A stretch of DNA of 64,000 nucleotides from Paraphaeosphaeria minitans (taxonomy: Eukaryota > Ascomycota > Dothideomycetes > Pleosporales > Didymosphaeriaceae): contig WJXW01000005.1 of the NCBI GenBank assembly GCA_015832175.1, forward strand, positions 1,178,001 through 1,242,000. The letters run 5' to 3'. Below are positions 45,201-57,640 of the stretch, one piece after another (positions within the stretch are counted from its first letter, which is position 1; each line of letters begins with the position of its first letter). The position numbers and the translations under genes are program-made. The notes beneath the pieces were generated by a model. That model was not told the origin of the DNA, ran no database searches, and saw only the letters and a list, made by a program, of their open reading frames with translations.

Positions 45201-48200
45201 ATAAAGAATAAAAAGTTATTATAACGCTATTTAGTTACTAACGCGTTACACTAAAGTAAAGTAAGTGATTAGATTTACCTAACTTATAATTATATAAAGA
45301 TCTAAAAGACAACTCTAACATATACCACAACGTAAAAGACGTAGAAGAGATACTAAAATCTCCTACTCCTCACCTATAAAATAGGCAGGAAGAAGACAAC
45401 CCTATATTACCTAAGTATAAACTAAATGTTTAGAACTACATAGAACCCTACTAGGCACTAAAAGGAATGTAACCCTATAAAAATAAGAAGTTAGACTACG
45501 TACTAAAGTACTACCTAGACTACTAAAATCCTACACACTAATTCTATATATAGACACATTACGAAGAACCAATATACACACAACACAAGATAGAGAAAAA
45601 GGAGAATAAGAAACAACCTAAAAGGAAACTACACTATAGATAGATATAGATAGACTACCCTATCGCAGCTTATAACAAACACCTCTAGAATAAATAATAA
45701 GTAAAATACTTTCCTTACCTCACGCTAAAGGGCAACGAATACTATAATATACTTATTAATAAAGACTATATACAACTATACTAGTACACGTGTCTAAACT
45801 AAGACTGCAAATACTACTATATAGCTAAACGTTTAGACAGCTTTATAAACTGCCCTATATAAGAAGTAATAATAGAACTACTAATTTAACTAGTACACAG
45901 AAATAGTAAAGACCGCAGGAGGAAAAACAGAAGAATATCCTTACAAAAAGAAGAAGAAGATAATCTACACAAGCTATATACTTAAGAATAATAATAGAAG
46001 TAGATGCTTAGAAACGCATACTAGGCACTAGAACTTAACTACAACCTATATAAACAGATATCTTTTTTAGGCCTAAACTTAGACAAGAAAACGCCTTTAT
46101 TAAATTAAATACTATAGTAAGCATAGTATTAGTTAAGCTACTAGTATAGCTTAAAGGAATACAGGCTTAAGCTCTTATAAACTTAAAAGTAGAAAGGAAC
46201 TTTATATCTTATTAAATAGCAAGATAAGTAGGACTTATAATATTAGAGAAAGAAGTACCCTATATTATCTATATTGCGAATAGATCCCTAATGCCTAAGA
46301 CACCTTAAATATACTAGAAGGTCACTACTATAATAATAGTTTAAAGATATAGAGAGGAACTTACCTTAGATATCTTACTAGAATCTAAGTATAAGTTAGT
46401 TTTAGGATTACCTTAGTTAATAATACATAACCTGTAGATTAACTAAGGTATAAAAAAAATATCATTTAAACGCTGCAATTATATATTATAAGCAAAGCCT
46501 ACGCATTAACTAAAAATAATAGTAGATAAGGGAGTTATTAACAACATAATACCGCGATAGATAGTTAAAAAACAAAAGCACACCTTAGTAGACGCTGGCA
46601 GGAACTACCAGGTTAAGAAGCGCGAGAAGGAGGACAATAGCACACCCCTCACCTTACTAAGAGAGTACAGGAAATAGACATATATATTTACAGAAAAGAA
46701 AGGAAAAGCAAACCTACCTAAATATTAACCCTAGGATCTTATAATAGACCTAGAAGAAGGAAAGACGCCACCCTTTAGACCACTATATAGTAAAATAGGA
46801 AAAGAACTCCTTAAAGAACGTAATTTTATTAAGATAAACCTTAAGAAAGGATATATATAACTATTAAAGTTACTAGTAGTAAGCCCTTTTATATTTATTA
46901 AGAAAAAGGATAGATTAGACAGACTATGTATTAACTACTAATAACTTAACAACATAATAATAAAGAACTAATATCTACTACTAAATATTACAGAGTTACA
47001 AGATTAACTATCTTAAGCTAAGATATTTATAATAATAGATCTAAGAGACAGTTACTACCTTATACAAGTTAAGAAAGGTGAAGAATAGAAAATAGTGTTT
47101 TAATTACGCTACAGACTATTTAAGTACAAGATTATACTATTTAGACTTATAAATGCACCTGCAGCTTTTATGGCACTTATTAACAACGTACTCTATAAAC
47201 ATCTAAATATATTTGTTATTACGTATATAGACAATATCCTCGTCTTTTCTAAAAATAAATTAGACTACACTAAGCACGTATAAATAGTACTAAAAGCACT
47301 AGACAAAGCATACCTTCGCATTAAACTTAAGAAATATAAGTTTAACGTTAAATAACTTAAATTCCTAGGACATATTATTACTACAGAAGGAATTAAAATA
47401 GCACTAAGTAAAGTTAAATGTATTAAGAACTAGCTAATACTAAAAATAGCTAAGAACATCTAAGAATTCTTAGGATTCTATAGATTTAACTAATAATTCA
47501 TCTAAAATTACGTAAAGGTTACAATACCTTTAATAAATCTTATAAAGAAGGACGTACCCTTTAAATAAATAGATAAGTGCAGAATGTCATTTTAACTCCT
47601 TAAGACAGCATATATTATAGAACCTATCCTTATTTATTTTAGAAGCGATAAACTACTACGCTTTAAAATAGACGCTAGCGATCTTACGCTAGGCGCCTAC
47701 GCTAAATAAAAACATAATAGCAAATAGCACCTAATTGCCTATTACTTATGCAAATTCAATAACGCTGAAACATAATATAACATACACGACAAAGAACTCT
47801 ACGCTATTATTAAAGCCTTAAAGCACTAGAAGATCTATGCGCTTAGTTACTTAACGCTAGAAATCTATATAAATTATAAAAACTTTCTAAGGTTCACAAT
47901 AATAAAAGAACTTACGCTATAACAACAAAGATAGTTATAAACTATAGGGCAGTATAAGTTTAAAATTATCTATATAGCTAGAAAAGAAAATAGCAGAGCA
48001 GACGCTCTTAGCTAATAAAGTAATCTAGTAGGAGAAAAAGTAAAAATCTTTTCTGTAATCCTTTGCAAAGCTAAAGATAGATCTCTAGAGCTAATAGTAA
48101 AACTAAATTAACTTTTAGTAATTAACTAAGAAGTTCTAGAACATCTACAGACCAAGATTATCTAATAATACTATAATAACCCTATGTACAGACACCTAGG

Positions 48201-49410
48201 TATTACAAAAACAATAGAACTTATCTAAAGAAAGTACACCTTTAAAAGAATTAAGGAAGCTATAATAACTTATATCCGCAAATATATAAAATACTAGAGA
48301 AATAAACACAGTATATATCTTAAATATAGAGAAATGTAAGCAATTAAAATACTAACAGCACTATAGGAAGATATTGCTATGAATTTTATTATAGGAATTC
48401 TAAACTCTAAGAATGTAATAATAGGAATTAAATACAATAGTATACTAGTAGTAGTCTACTAACTAACTAAGTATGTTGAGCTTATTCTATGTCTTAAAAG
48501 AATAATAGCAAAGAAACTCGCTTTTCGTATTCTAAACTAACTAATTAGACACTACAGAATCTTAAAAATAATTATTAGCGATAGAGACAAGCTCTTTACG
48601 TTGAATTATTAAATAACACTTATAGCCCTACTTAGAACGAAACAAAAGCTATTAACAGCTTACTATCTATAAATAGACAGACAGATAGAACGTACGAACC
48701 AAACTATAGAAATGTACCTACGCATCTACTATAATAGTTAGAAGAATAACTAAGTTTTATTACTACCTATAGCACAGTTAGCCTATAATAACAAAGTATT
48801 AGCAGTATTAGGATATACACTATTCTATATAAACCACAGAAGACACCTATATCTCTTTAATTAACAATTTCCTACGACGATTAAAGCAAAAGAAGCTATA
48901 GATATAGCAGAAAATATAAAGAAAATACACTAATAACTCTAAAAGAATCTTAAGAAAGCTTAGTAGTAATTAATTTTATACTAAAACTAAAAATAAAAAA
49001 TGGCACCTTAGCTAAAGAAAGGGGATAAAATATATCTACTTATAAAGAACCTTTAAACTTAGAAGAAGAAACACAAGAAACTAGATTATATTAAGGTTAG
49101 ACTATTTTACATTTCTAAGCAAATATTACTAGTAAACTATAAGTTAGAACTACCGCCAGATATAAAGATACACTTAGTATTCCACGTATCACTACTAGAA
49201 CTAGCAGACCCTAATATACTAGTTAAAACCACCTTCTACCACTAGACTAAGGAAGAAAACAAATTTAAGGTTAAAAGAATTCTAGAGTATAATTAGTATA
49301 ACAACGTGTACCTTATTAAGTAGAAAGGTTACCCACACAGCAAAAACACTTAGGAACTAAAGAACTACCTAGGAAACTGTTAATAAAATATTAAAGAATT
49401 CTATTAATAG
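45201..49410 (+). pseudogene. B2 pol: protease, RT, RNase H, integrase, chromodomain
   Basis: Collinear with B1 pol. The RT box at 47224-47235 reads YIDN. The first integrase Asp is changed to Asn (48382-48384, MNF for IDF), the second is kept (48590-48592, in SDRD) and the Glu is kept near 48690. So the two copies have lost different catalytic residues of the same enzyme. The chromodomain is at about 49269-49390. There are many TAA/TAG stops. Confidence 0.85.
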
Positions 49411-49416
49411 ACTTAC

Positions 49417-49935
49417 CTAAGACAGTAACGCTAAAGAATTATTCTAGAACTCTAGAGGCAGGTTGTCTATTGTAGACTATATAAACGTGCTAAGTTTAGC
49501 TAAACTAGTAGGCTAAGTAGAATAGGCTAGGTCCTCCTCTAACTCTAACTCTATTAGCGCAGCACTTTTTACTGCGATAACTTTACTAGTACGCTTTTTG
49601 TTCTACGCTAATTATTTTAATAACTAATTCTCTTTTATATACGCTACGCGTAGGGCTTTAAACGCTATATCTTATTTTTTTTACACCTCTAATATTTGCG
49701 CCTCTAATTTCTTCTTTTTAGTAATTAACCGCAAGAACTTGTTTCTAGTAATAGCTATATTATATTTTAAGTCTTGTTTCTAATACTTACTACACTTCCC
49801 TAAGCTAACATAGACTTTGTAAACATAGGAATGTAACTTATAGAAAGAGCACTTTAACACTATAACTACTCTATAGTTTTTAATAGTAGAGATAAGGCCG
49901 TAATAACGCTTTATAGAATTATAGTTAGCAGGCAT
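49417..49935 (-). pseudogene. Antisense gene of B2: Zn(II)2Cys6-like cluster plus coiled coil
   Basis: Opposite to pol: ATG at 49935 (MPANYNSIKRYY), about 172 codons to a TAG at 49417-49419 that aligns with one in B1. C29 and C48 remain. Positions 32, 39, 51 and 58 are Tyr at exactly the spacing C-x2-C-x6-C-x8-C-x2-C-x6-C, and the B4 copy keeps Cys at 39, 48 and 51. Residues about 65-125 (ITKKKKLEAQILEV and on) are Lys/Glu/Leu/Gln-rich and look like a coiled coil. The tail is acidic (IELELEEDL). It differs strongly from the B1 antisense protein in sequence but not in layout. DNA-binding regulator is inference from the motif. Confidence 0.7.
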
Positions 49936-49956
49936 AATTCTTCAGGACGAAGAATA

Positions 49957-49972
49957 GAAAGGGAGGGGATAA
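49957..49972 (+). other. Polypurine tract of B2
   Basis: GAAAGGGAGGGGATAA next to the 3' LTR start. Confidence 0.75.
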
Positions 49973-50383
49973 TATTACGTACTAGATAATAACATAGGAC
50001 TTAGGCGCTTATAAAGGTGTAATAAAGTAACAATAGGGTTATAAACATAATAAAGAGACGCTAAGTAACTTAGATTAGGTTACGTAATATGCTTAGTTAC
50101 TTAGCGGCACTAAGTAGTAGAGTAGGTTATATAAAGTGCTTAGTTACTTAGTAGCACTAAGCAGCAGAGTAGCCTTAGTATATAGGAACGCAAGAATAGG
50201 CTCTCTATACTCGTGTTTAATCTGTTTATTAATCTATCGTTTAGATTCTAGTAGACTAAATTGTTAACTTATTACACTTCACAAGATACTATTATATTAA
50301 CAAGACCTTCTACCTTCTGTAAGTACTCCTGCCTAAGAACCAACCTTAACCCTTTAGGACTAGCTACCCTCTTGGATTTAATA
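49973..50383 (+). repeat. 3' LTR of B2, 411 bp
   Basis: TATTACGTACTAG to GGATTTAATA, followed by GTAAA. Same length as the 5' LTR. Confidence 0.93.
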
Positions 50384-50388
50384 GTAAA

Positions 50389-51060
50389 TAGGTTCTACTT
50401 TTTAGCGGTAAAACTAGCTTAGGCTAGGCTCTACTAGATTTCCCTTATCTAGAAGAGGCTATATAGTAGAGACTATCCTAGGTAACTGTTTTTTACGCAG
50501 TTTCTAGAATAATTTAATTCTACTACTACCTTCCTAACACTAGTTAAACGCCCTAGTTTTGTATACGTTTAGTTCTAGGAGAAATTATTCTTGCATAGAC
50601 TTTACTCCTAGTTCACCTTATTACTCCTCTATTACTAGAGGTAAGGCAGGTAGGGACGGCTAGGATAGAACCTTAGAGAATACTAGCCTAACTTATAAAG
50701 TAATAGGCCTATTCTCTTTACCCTTTACTAGATAGATAACTATAACTAGGCAAACTAGGCTAGGCTAGAACGTTTATATAAGCCTCCTAACTCTATATCT
50801 CCTAGAGAGGTAGGAAATAGTTCTTTCTATTAAAGTATATTTCTAGAGAGATATAGTCTCTAGAATTTTATCCTAGTAAGGAATTAAACTAAAGGTTATA
50901 TAACCTAAATAGTTTCCTTCTAGAAATGCCCTCTTTCCTTATAGGGTTAAAAGTTACCCTTTATAGGAAACTCTATAGTAGTTTAAACTAATAGGTAAAT
51001 GCCTAAATAGTACTACTAATAGACTATTACGTAGTAGAAGGCTAGGCTGGGCTTATAACC
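50389..51060 (-). other. G 5' leader region
   Basis: About 670 bp of G between its 5' LTR and the B2 insertion. No clear coding. The 16 bases next to the LTR (51045-51060; minus strand GGTTATAAGCCCAGCC) are the likely primer binding site. Confidence 0.6.
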
Positions 51061-51485
51061 TGTAAAGAGGAGGTAGAGGCTAGAGGATAAAGGGTAACCT
51101 TCTAGACCTTCTAGTACCTTCTCTCCCCTAGTACTAGTTACCTAGAATAGTAGAGACTAGAGTAATAGAGGGTAGATCGAACGTAGTTAAATAGAGCAAT
51201 AAAACCTTAGGTATAGGCTTAGAATTGCTATCTAGGATAGAGAGTATACGTAGAAGGTAACTCTCCTTATATACATATAGTAGAGATTCTAGAGTATTCT
51301 ACTTAGTAATTCTCTACTATCTATGACGTTACCTATGACGTCACCTATGACGTCACCTTATGACGTTACCTATAACGTTACCTAGTATCTATAGGGCTAT
51401 AACGTCATTATGACGTTATTATAGAAAGTTCTAGAATATAGAAAAGGTAACTCTAGGAACCTTTAAAGGTTACCTATTCCTTACA
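51061..51485 (-). repeat. 5' LTR of G, 425 bp
   Basis: Same length as the left copy. It holds the CRE-type array too: TGACGTCA at 51336-51343 and 51348-51355, with TGACGTTA at 51324-51331 and 51361-51368. Confidence 0.92.
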
Positions 51486-53535
51486 CTTTTGTGTTAAGAA
51501 AACTTTAAGCAGTAGAGCTAAATTATAAGGTATATAACCTTAAGCTCCTTACTATTATCTACTACTTTAAGTAATAGAGACATTATCTAGATAGTACACA
51601 GCACATAATTTAAGTGCTAAGTAACTATAATAACTTACGCAGCATGCGCGCTGTATAGAAACTAAACCTATGATAAGTATAATAGGTAATGTATCTAGTA
51701 GCTTTTAATTTTAAAGTAGAACACCACCTAGGGAAAACAAACCTAGTAGATAAACTATTAAGAAGAGTAGATTACGCATAAGAGAACCTATTACTAACCT
51801 ATTTATTGCCTACCCTATAGAACAAAATACTGCAAAGGACTAAGTATAGTAGAGTAAGCAGATCTATAAATAAGCTAAGCTTATTAGGCGTATGTAAGAC
51901 GCATATTACTAACATTTACAGAGCTATAAGGGTCCTTACTACTAGTGCTATAGTATATACACTATACGTACTACGCTTATTAGCTAGAGTATTAGTTAGT
52001 AGTAAACTTATAACAAAAGAGTCTAACCTTATTACTAAAATTTTAGCAGTTTTAGTAAAGGAACGCCTTTACTATTAAGCGTATTACTAGCTTAAGGCGT
52101 AAAAGAAGCACTTAAAGTAGTAGTAAGGCGTAAGTATAGCGCCTTAATAAAATAAAAGTCCTAATGTATAATAGTAGATTATACATTCTAGATAAACTAG
52201 TAATTAGGTAAGAGATTTTATTCTAGCACTATAACACGTATATAACAGGCCACTTTAGTGTACGTAGAACACTTAAGGCTATTAAGAGGACTTACTATTA
52301 GCCTCTTATAGGTTAAGATATTTAGAAGTACGTAAGAACTTATACTATTTACTAAAGGAGTAAAGCTCTAAGGTATAGTAAGTATAGCTAGCTATCACCT
52401 CTTCTAACGCTAAAGGATATCTTTAAGGAAGTCTTACTAGACTTTATAACTAAATTCCTACTAGTAAAGAATTAAGGTAGCTGCGCTTTTAATATAATTT
52501 TTATAATTATATGCCGCTTCTCTAAGATAGCTATCTATATCCTTACATAGAAAACATAGAATACAAAAGAATTTATAGAAGCCTACTTCTAAGAGGTTAT
52601 CTTAAAGTTTAGTATTTAGAAAGGTATTATATCTAATAGGGGCTCTACCTTTACCTCTGCTTTTTGGGCAGAAAGATACTACTAACTATAAGTAAAGCAC
52701 AGGCTTAGCACTACTTTCTACCCTTAAATAGATAGGCAAATAGAGCGCTAGAATTAAATACTTAAATAATACCTTTACATGTTTATTACACCTCTATAAA
52801 CAAACTAGATTAAACTGCTCCTAATAGCTTCATTTATATACAACAACTCTATCTATAATTTAATAAAAATAACGCCTTTCTATATAGTATATATAAGCAC
52901 CCTATCCTTACTACGCCTACTGTAGACAGTAGGCTAGAGGGGGAGCTACTAGATGTAGTTAAGAGAGTAAAACATATACACAGTGCACATACATTACTTA
53001 TAGAGCACCTATACTTAGTATAAGAGTATTAGAGCTAGTACTATAATAAGAAGCATAAGTAAAAGTTATTCTAGAGAGGCGACTTAGCCCTACTTAGCAT
53101 AAAGAATATACATATATCTTAATAACTAAGTAAAAAGCTATTAGGAAAATTTATTAGGCCCTTCTAAGTGTAGGATATAGTTAGAACGTAGGTATACTAC
53201 CTACTCCTCCTACTACACTATTGTATTTATAATATATTTTATATTTTCCTTTTTAAATAATAGAAACTAAGGCTAGGAGTGGAAGATATTAACACCTAGC
53301 TACTAGAGGTTATACTTAAAAAAGGAAAAGCCTAAGAAGTAGAAGAAATCCTAGCTAAGCGAATAAAAAAGAGGTAAAAGTAATACCTACTCCGCTAGAA
53401 AGGCTATAATAAGACTTAGAACACCTAGATTCTAGAGTTAAGCTTTAAAGATATAAATAATCTAGTCTAAACTTTTAAAAGAAAAAGAGCTGCGTATGTA
53501 AAGAAGAGGCAAAGAATATAATAAGAGTATATAGA
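51486..53535 (+). pseudogene. Element F pol, part 2: RNase H, integrase, chromodomain-like end
   Basis: Continues F after G: RNase H (AVELNYKVYNLKLLTII) at about 51490-51800. The integrase HHCC region is at about 52215-52330. The core starts near 52438 (DFITKFL), the second Asp reads Asn (about 52630, ISNRG), and the Glu is kept near 52743. The C-terminal segment is near 53080-53170 (KLLGKFIRPF-like). A chromodomain-like end lies at about 53375-53450 (YLLR-KGYNKT). Closed by TAA/TAG. Confidence 0.78.
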
Positions 53536-53594
53536 ATGTAGATATAACGTATATTATTATAGAGCACTATAGCTTAAGGAGCACTTATAGCTTA

Positions 53595-54216
53595 TTAAAG
53601 GTATTTACCTAAGGCCTATAGGCTAGCTTTTAAGAAGTAATCTAACTAAACTGTACGCTACTTACGCCCCTACTACTTATTATTTTTATTATTCTTACTA
53701 TCCTTACTATCCTTACTATCTTTACCTACTACACCTCTAGTAGTAACCTCCTCTTTACTCTCTTTGTTACTATTATCTAAGTTGCCCTTATTATAGTAAG
53801 AAGCAGACGCTAATTTAACCTAAAATAAATTATTAGTATATATTTTAAGTGTAGGAAAGGTGCAAACTTACTATCTACTATATAAAAGGAATAACTACTT
53901 TAAGAGTATTAGTAATTTAACACTACTTTACTAGAATTAAGCCTAGATACTAAGGGCTAGTAGTAGGCACCTAGGTCGCTACACCTATAGGTATACTAAC
54001 ATAAGCTATAACACGCTAGTAGTTAGCTAGCTCTAAGTTAAATTACTTTTAGTAATAAGCTAGCTTTAGGCCTACTACCTTTATACGCTTATCTATCTTA
54101 CGCTACCCACCTAGGGTCTCTATAACTATAATATAGTAGTAGTTATAAAGGGCGTATAGGTAATTAAGGCGCTTATTTATTACCTTTAGCACCTGTAAGT
54201 ATTAGCTAAAGCGCAT
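53595..54216 (-). pseudogene. Antisense two-exon gene of F (5' end lost to E2)
   Basis: Opposite to F pol, between its end and the E2 insertion. Exon 53872-54216 (115 codons from an in-frame ATG, possibly not the true start), intron 53820-53871, exon 53595-53819 ending at TAA (a second TAA follows, so the end is uncertain). The intron is 52 nt: GTAAGT donor, TACTAAT branch-like site, TTTTAG acceptor, phase 0. The second exon has a Lys/Asp/Ser repeat (DSK units) and then a basic part. No Cys cluster is seen; if there was one it lay upstream of 54228. Family not recognised. All inner stops are TAA/TAG. Confidence 0.55.
53694..53729. repeat. 9-bp tandem repeat CTTACTATC
   Basis: Three perfect copies (53694-53720) and a changed fourth. 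On the minus strand it codes for Asp-Ser-Lys units of the F antisense gene and keeps the frame. Confidence 0.7.
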
Positions 54217-54228
54217 ATATAATATGTA

Positions 54229-54447
54229 TGTTAGGAGTTAGGCACGAGTAATGTAGCTTTAGCTTTAGATGTGAAACAATGGTGGATTGTATAGTAGAAT
54301 ATAGGATAGAGGATAGAGGATAGATAAATCGCTGCTAGATTACTTTGTTAGTAATAGAACTATATAGCCTTAGATTAAGTAATCTCCACCTGCATCTAGC
54401 TAGCCCTTACTATTCTAGAGCCTAGCTAGGTATCTAGAGTTCTAATA
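54229..54447 (-). repeat. 3' LTR of E2, 219 bp
   Basis: Plus strand TGTTAGGAG to TTCTAATA, followed by the reversed purine tract TTATCCCCC. Confidence 0.88.
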
Positions 54448-55137
54448 TTATCCCCCTTTAAAGGATCTCTTGTCCTAAGAGTAAAGTATTTAGTAAGTCC
54501 CTTTACTATTTATTGCTATTAGTTCTTTATTAGCACTAACTAGCTCTACTAGCACCTAGTAGTTAGTATAGGCCTTTAACTATCTTTACTTCTTAAACTT
54601 AGTAGTAAGCCTAATATTAGAGGATTTAAAAGGTTCTACTGTTTCTAAGATAGCTTAATTATAGATAATAAGGAGGATTACGTCCTAGTTTATTCCTATT
54701 TATACTATTTTATTCTAGATAATACCTAAATTGTTATAATAAATTTATGCGGCGCTTAGGCGCCCCTTATATTAGATTATAATTATTTCCGCCTAAGTAA
54801 AGTAAGATATTACTATCCACGCTAGTGTAGCACGTGACTACACTAGTAACTAGCGTCTTAGCGGTAGGGTGGTTATCCTATTACCTAGGGCTCTTAGACC
54901 TATTCTCTACTCATATTTTCTTGTAGTAAGTAATATTATGCGGCCTTTAGATTAGCGTATTCTGGCGCAACTTGGCACTAACTATACTAAAGAGTCGCAC
55001 GTTGTACCTTTTTAGTATATATTTAACACTTTTTGTACATCTTTAATAATAATTAACACTAATTAGCACTAACAGGCAGTAATTAGTATTAGTTAGCACT
55101 TATTAGTATAAATTAGTACTAATTATTATAAATTATA

Positions 55138-56391
55138 ATAGCTCTACCTAAGAAGCGCTCTTTTCGCGACTATTATATTAATGCGATTAAGACTAATAGA
55201 CTTTGTACTAAAATACTATATATTAAATGTATTAGAATTATAGTAGAGCGTAGTGTTCTAGAATTAGACACTATATGCGTAATAGACCTAAATAATAATG
55301 AATAGGAATTGTTGCAATTTAAAAGTTACTACTATAAAGAGTATAGTAATTATTTAAATAAGGGCACTTTATGCTTCGCAGTAAGTTACTTTCTAGCGTT
55401 ATTTAGCGCTATTTAGCACTATTAAGTACTAATAGGCGTATATAGCCTCTATTTAAGATACTTAGGCTCCTTAAGACCTTTAAAGTCTATCTTAGGTCTA
55501 TCCTAGGAATAGATGTCTAAGCCTTAGTTACAGCGTCTAAGGAAGCTAATACTACAGCCTAAGTGTCCTATAAAGCTGCTAAAGAGGAATATAAAGTCTA
55601 GTATAAGGACCTAAAGTATATTACAGCTCTAGCTAATCTTGCTAAAGGCTAATTGCGACTTATAGCTAAACCTATCGCCTTTTTATTATAGAATAAAGAG
55701 AACGCGCTCCTTAAGGTATAGAAGCTAAAGATAGAGGCTAATAAAAAGGTAATAGCTATAGCTGCACATATTATAGTAAAGCTAAATAAGTATAAGTACT
55801 ATTTAGTACAATTTAGTACAAATTAGCGCTAATTAGTATATAGGGACTTATGTAGGTACACTAAGAAGTTCTAGGCCTATAATAGGGCCTTTATGCTTAA
55901 AGATAAGTGCGCTAACTTTAGTATACTTTTATATAGTTATTCTCGCTCTAGAAAGGCGCTTAAAACTAAGACTTATCGCATTAAGCGCGAAATAGAGTTA
56001 AAAGATAAAGTAATCTCCCTATATAAAACTAAGGCTCTAGTATAAATATACTATAGTACTATTTAGAGCAAGTTAGCACTAACTAGCGTAATAAGTTCCT
56101 AGCTATCCTTACGCAACTGTCCTAACTAGCCTTAATATCTTTTTAGTAGAAACTACCGTAGCTAACGCTAAAGCCTAACTAGAAGCCGCTTATAGGGACG
56201 CTAAGGTTATGTCTACACTAGCTACTTTTACTTTAGCGTATTATAGCGTAAGGAGGCGCAACCTAGACTTATCTACTATTTCTAAGCCCCTAGCGGACTT
56301 CCTACCTATTAATAGTACTAATATAGAGAAGTTGGCGTACTTTAATTACCGTTTTATAACTTCTTTCTATACTAAAGGACTAGCGACTTAA
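55138..56391 (+). pseudogene. Antisense three-exon gene of E2
   Basis: Exon 1 55138-55380, intron 55381-55445, exon 2 55446-56067, intron 56068-56146, exon 3 56147-56391: lengths 243, 65, 622, 79 and 245, each identical to E1. The start reads ATA in both copies. Intron 1 keeps GTAAGT; intron 2 has GCAAGT. The last exon holds the 60-codon open stretch starting MSTLATFTLAYYSV and ending KGLAT. At one exon 2 site E1 has TAA where E2 still has CAA (GTA CAA TTT), direct proof that a stop was a Gln codon. Cys10 and Cys13 of E1 are Arg and Tyr here, while Cys23 and Cys79 are kept here and lost in E1. Role unknown; see the E1 entry. Confidence 0.7.
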
Positions 56392-57059
56392 AGTAGCTCT
56401 AACAAGAGTTATTAGAATTAATTATTTAAATAAGGACGTAATACAGCACTACACAGCCTAAATGAGTATAATATAGTAGAGTATAGTATAAATTAGCGTA
56501 AATAGGAACATAATAGCAGAATTTAGCAACAATAGTAATAATCTAGCGTTAGTTAATTTTAAATAGCATATTTGCCCAGCTTTTTAGGCTATTACCCACA
56601 AATGGGTAACATTTTAACATAAGTTCCTATTTTAGTCAGTTATTAACCCTATTTTAGGCAATAAGAGGCTTTCTGCCTCACAATAATATAATTTAATCTA
56701 GATTATGCTAAATTGTACTAATATGTACTAGATTGTGCTAGAATCGCAATATTACTAATATTATCCTTGTCCTTTACTAATTTTAAAGGGTGTTATATAT
56801 ACTAATTAGTATTCCTGTACCTATTAAAACACCCTACCTAACTAGCTAACTATCCACTAAACTCCCTGTGGGAGACACGTGGGGTTTTTAAAAGGATAAA
56901 AGGGTCTATAGTATTTAATTATAAGTTAATGTTCGCATATTATACTAAATTAGGACATTTTGTGCTAGGTAGGTAGGTCTAACTTAAACTAATATTTTTG
57001 TATAGGTTCTTAGCGTTCGCTAGTTTTCCCCTTTAAGGGAGGTTGCCTATAACCTCTCT

Positions 57060-57640
57060 TCTTTGTCTTTAGAAGTGTAGTTATTAACCTTCTTAAGGAT
57101 ATTTTAAGCTTTTTCTAGAACTCTTTAAGCGCATTTCTACTAATTAATATAGTAGGTTCCTAAGAGTTTTCTTCTAGATTATATCTACTCTATTTAATAA
57201 GGTATTCCTATTATCCTAACTTATTTTATTATCTATTAACAATATAGTCTACTTTATATATATTATTGCTATATTAGCGTAATGTGTCTTTAATTAGCAG
57301 TTATTAGTAGGGTAGTTTCCTACGCAGTTTGTATAGTTCTAGTAAGGAAGGATAGAATACTAGATAAACCTTACCTAATTTAGGTAGGTTTACTTAGTAG
57401 GCTGTAGGTAGAGAGCTAATACACTTATCTACTACTCTAGGGCCTAGGAATTTCTAGTCTATCTTCTTATTTAGTCGTGCAGACTTTAGATTCCTACTTA
57501 AAACCTATACCTTGTTACCTTTGTTAAGTTGCAAAGGGGTTCTCTTCTTATTAGAGATAGATTTTTGGTACTTCTGTACTACCTACAGCTTCTTTCTTAC
57601 ATTTGCGCATATTTCCATTAATCTTAACGCCGGTGGTCTA
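57060..57640 (-). pseudogene. E2 integrase C-terminus and chromodomain remnant
   Basis: Minus strand, matches E1 21960-22490: integrase C-terminal domain and chromodomain. At 57630 it is fused to gag-region sequence of E. The last part on the plus strand (about 57631-57730) is markedly GC-richer (GATGGCGCCGACTTGGG) than the equal stretch of E1, so it escaped RIP. A plus-strand open stretch there is only a by-product of low stop density. Confidence 0.7.

Larger units (their letters stand above)
43800..50383 (+). mobile_element. Element B2: full-length chromovirus inserted in G
   Basis: Two 411-bp LTRs (43800-44210, 49973-50383) and the duplication GTAAA (43795-43799, 50384-50388). gag-pol is collinear with B1. 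The whole element is 6584 bp. It lies in the 5' leader region of G, in orientation opposite to G. Confidence 0.94.
31384..51485 (-). mobile_element. Element G: Ty1/copia, full length, hosting H and B2
   Basis: Two 425-bp LTRs (31384-31808 and 51061-51485) with the duplication CTTTT (31379-31383, 51486-51490). Coding order on the minus strand is gag, protease, integrase, RT, RNase H, the Ty1/copia order. The element proper is about 6.3 kb; the rest is H and B2. It lies in F pol. It is the least stop-ridden element here although it is older than H and B2. Confidence 0.93.
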
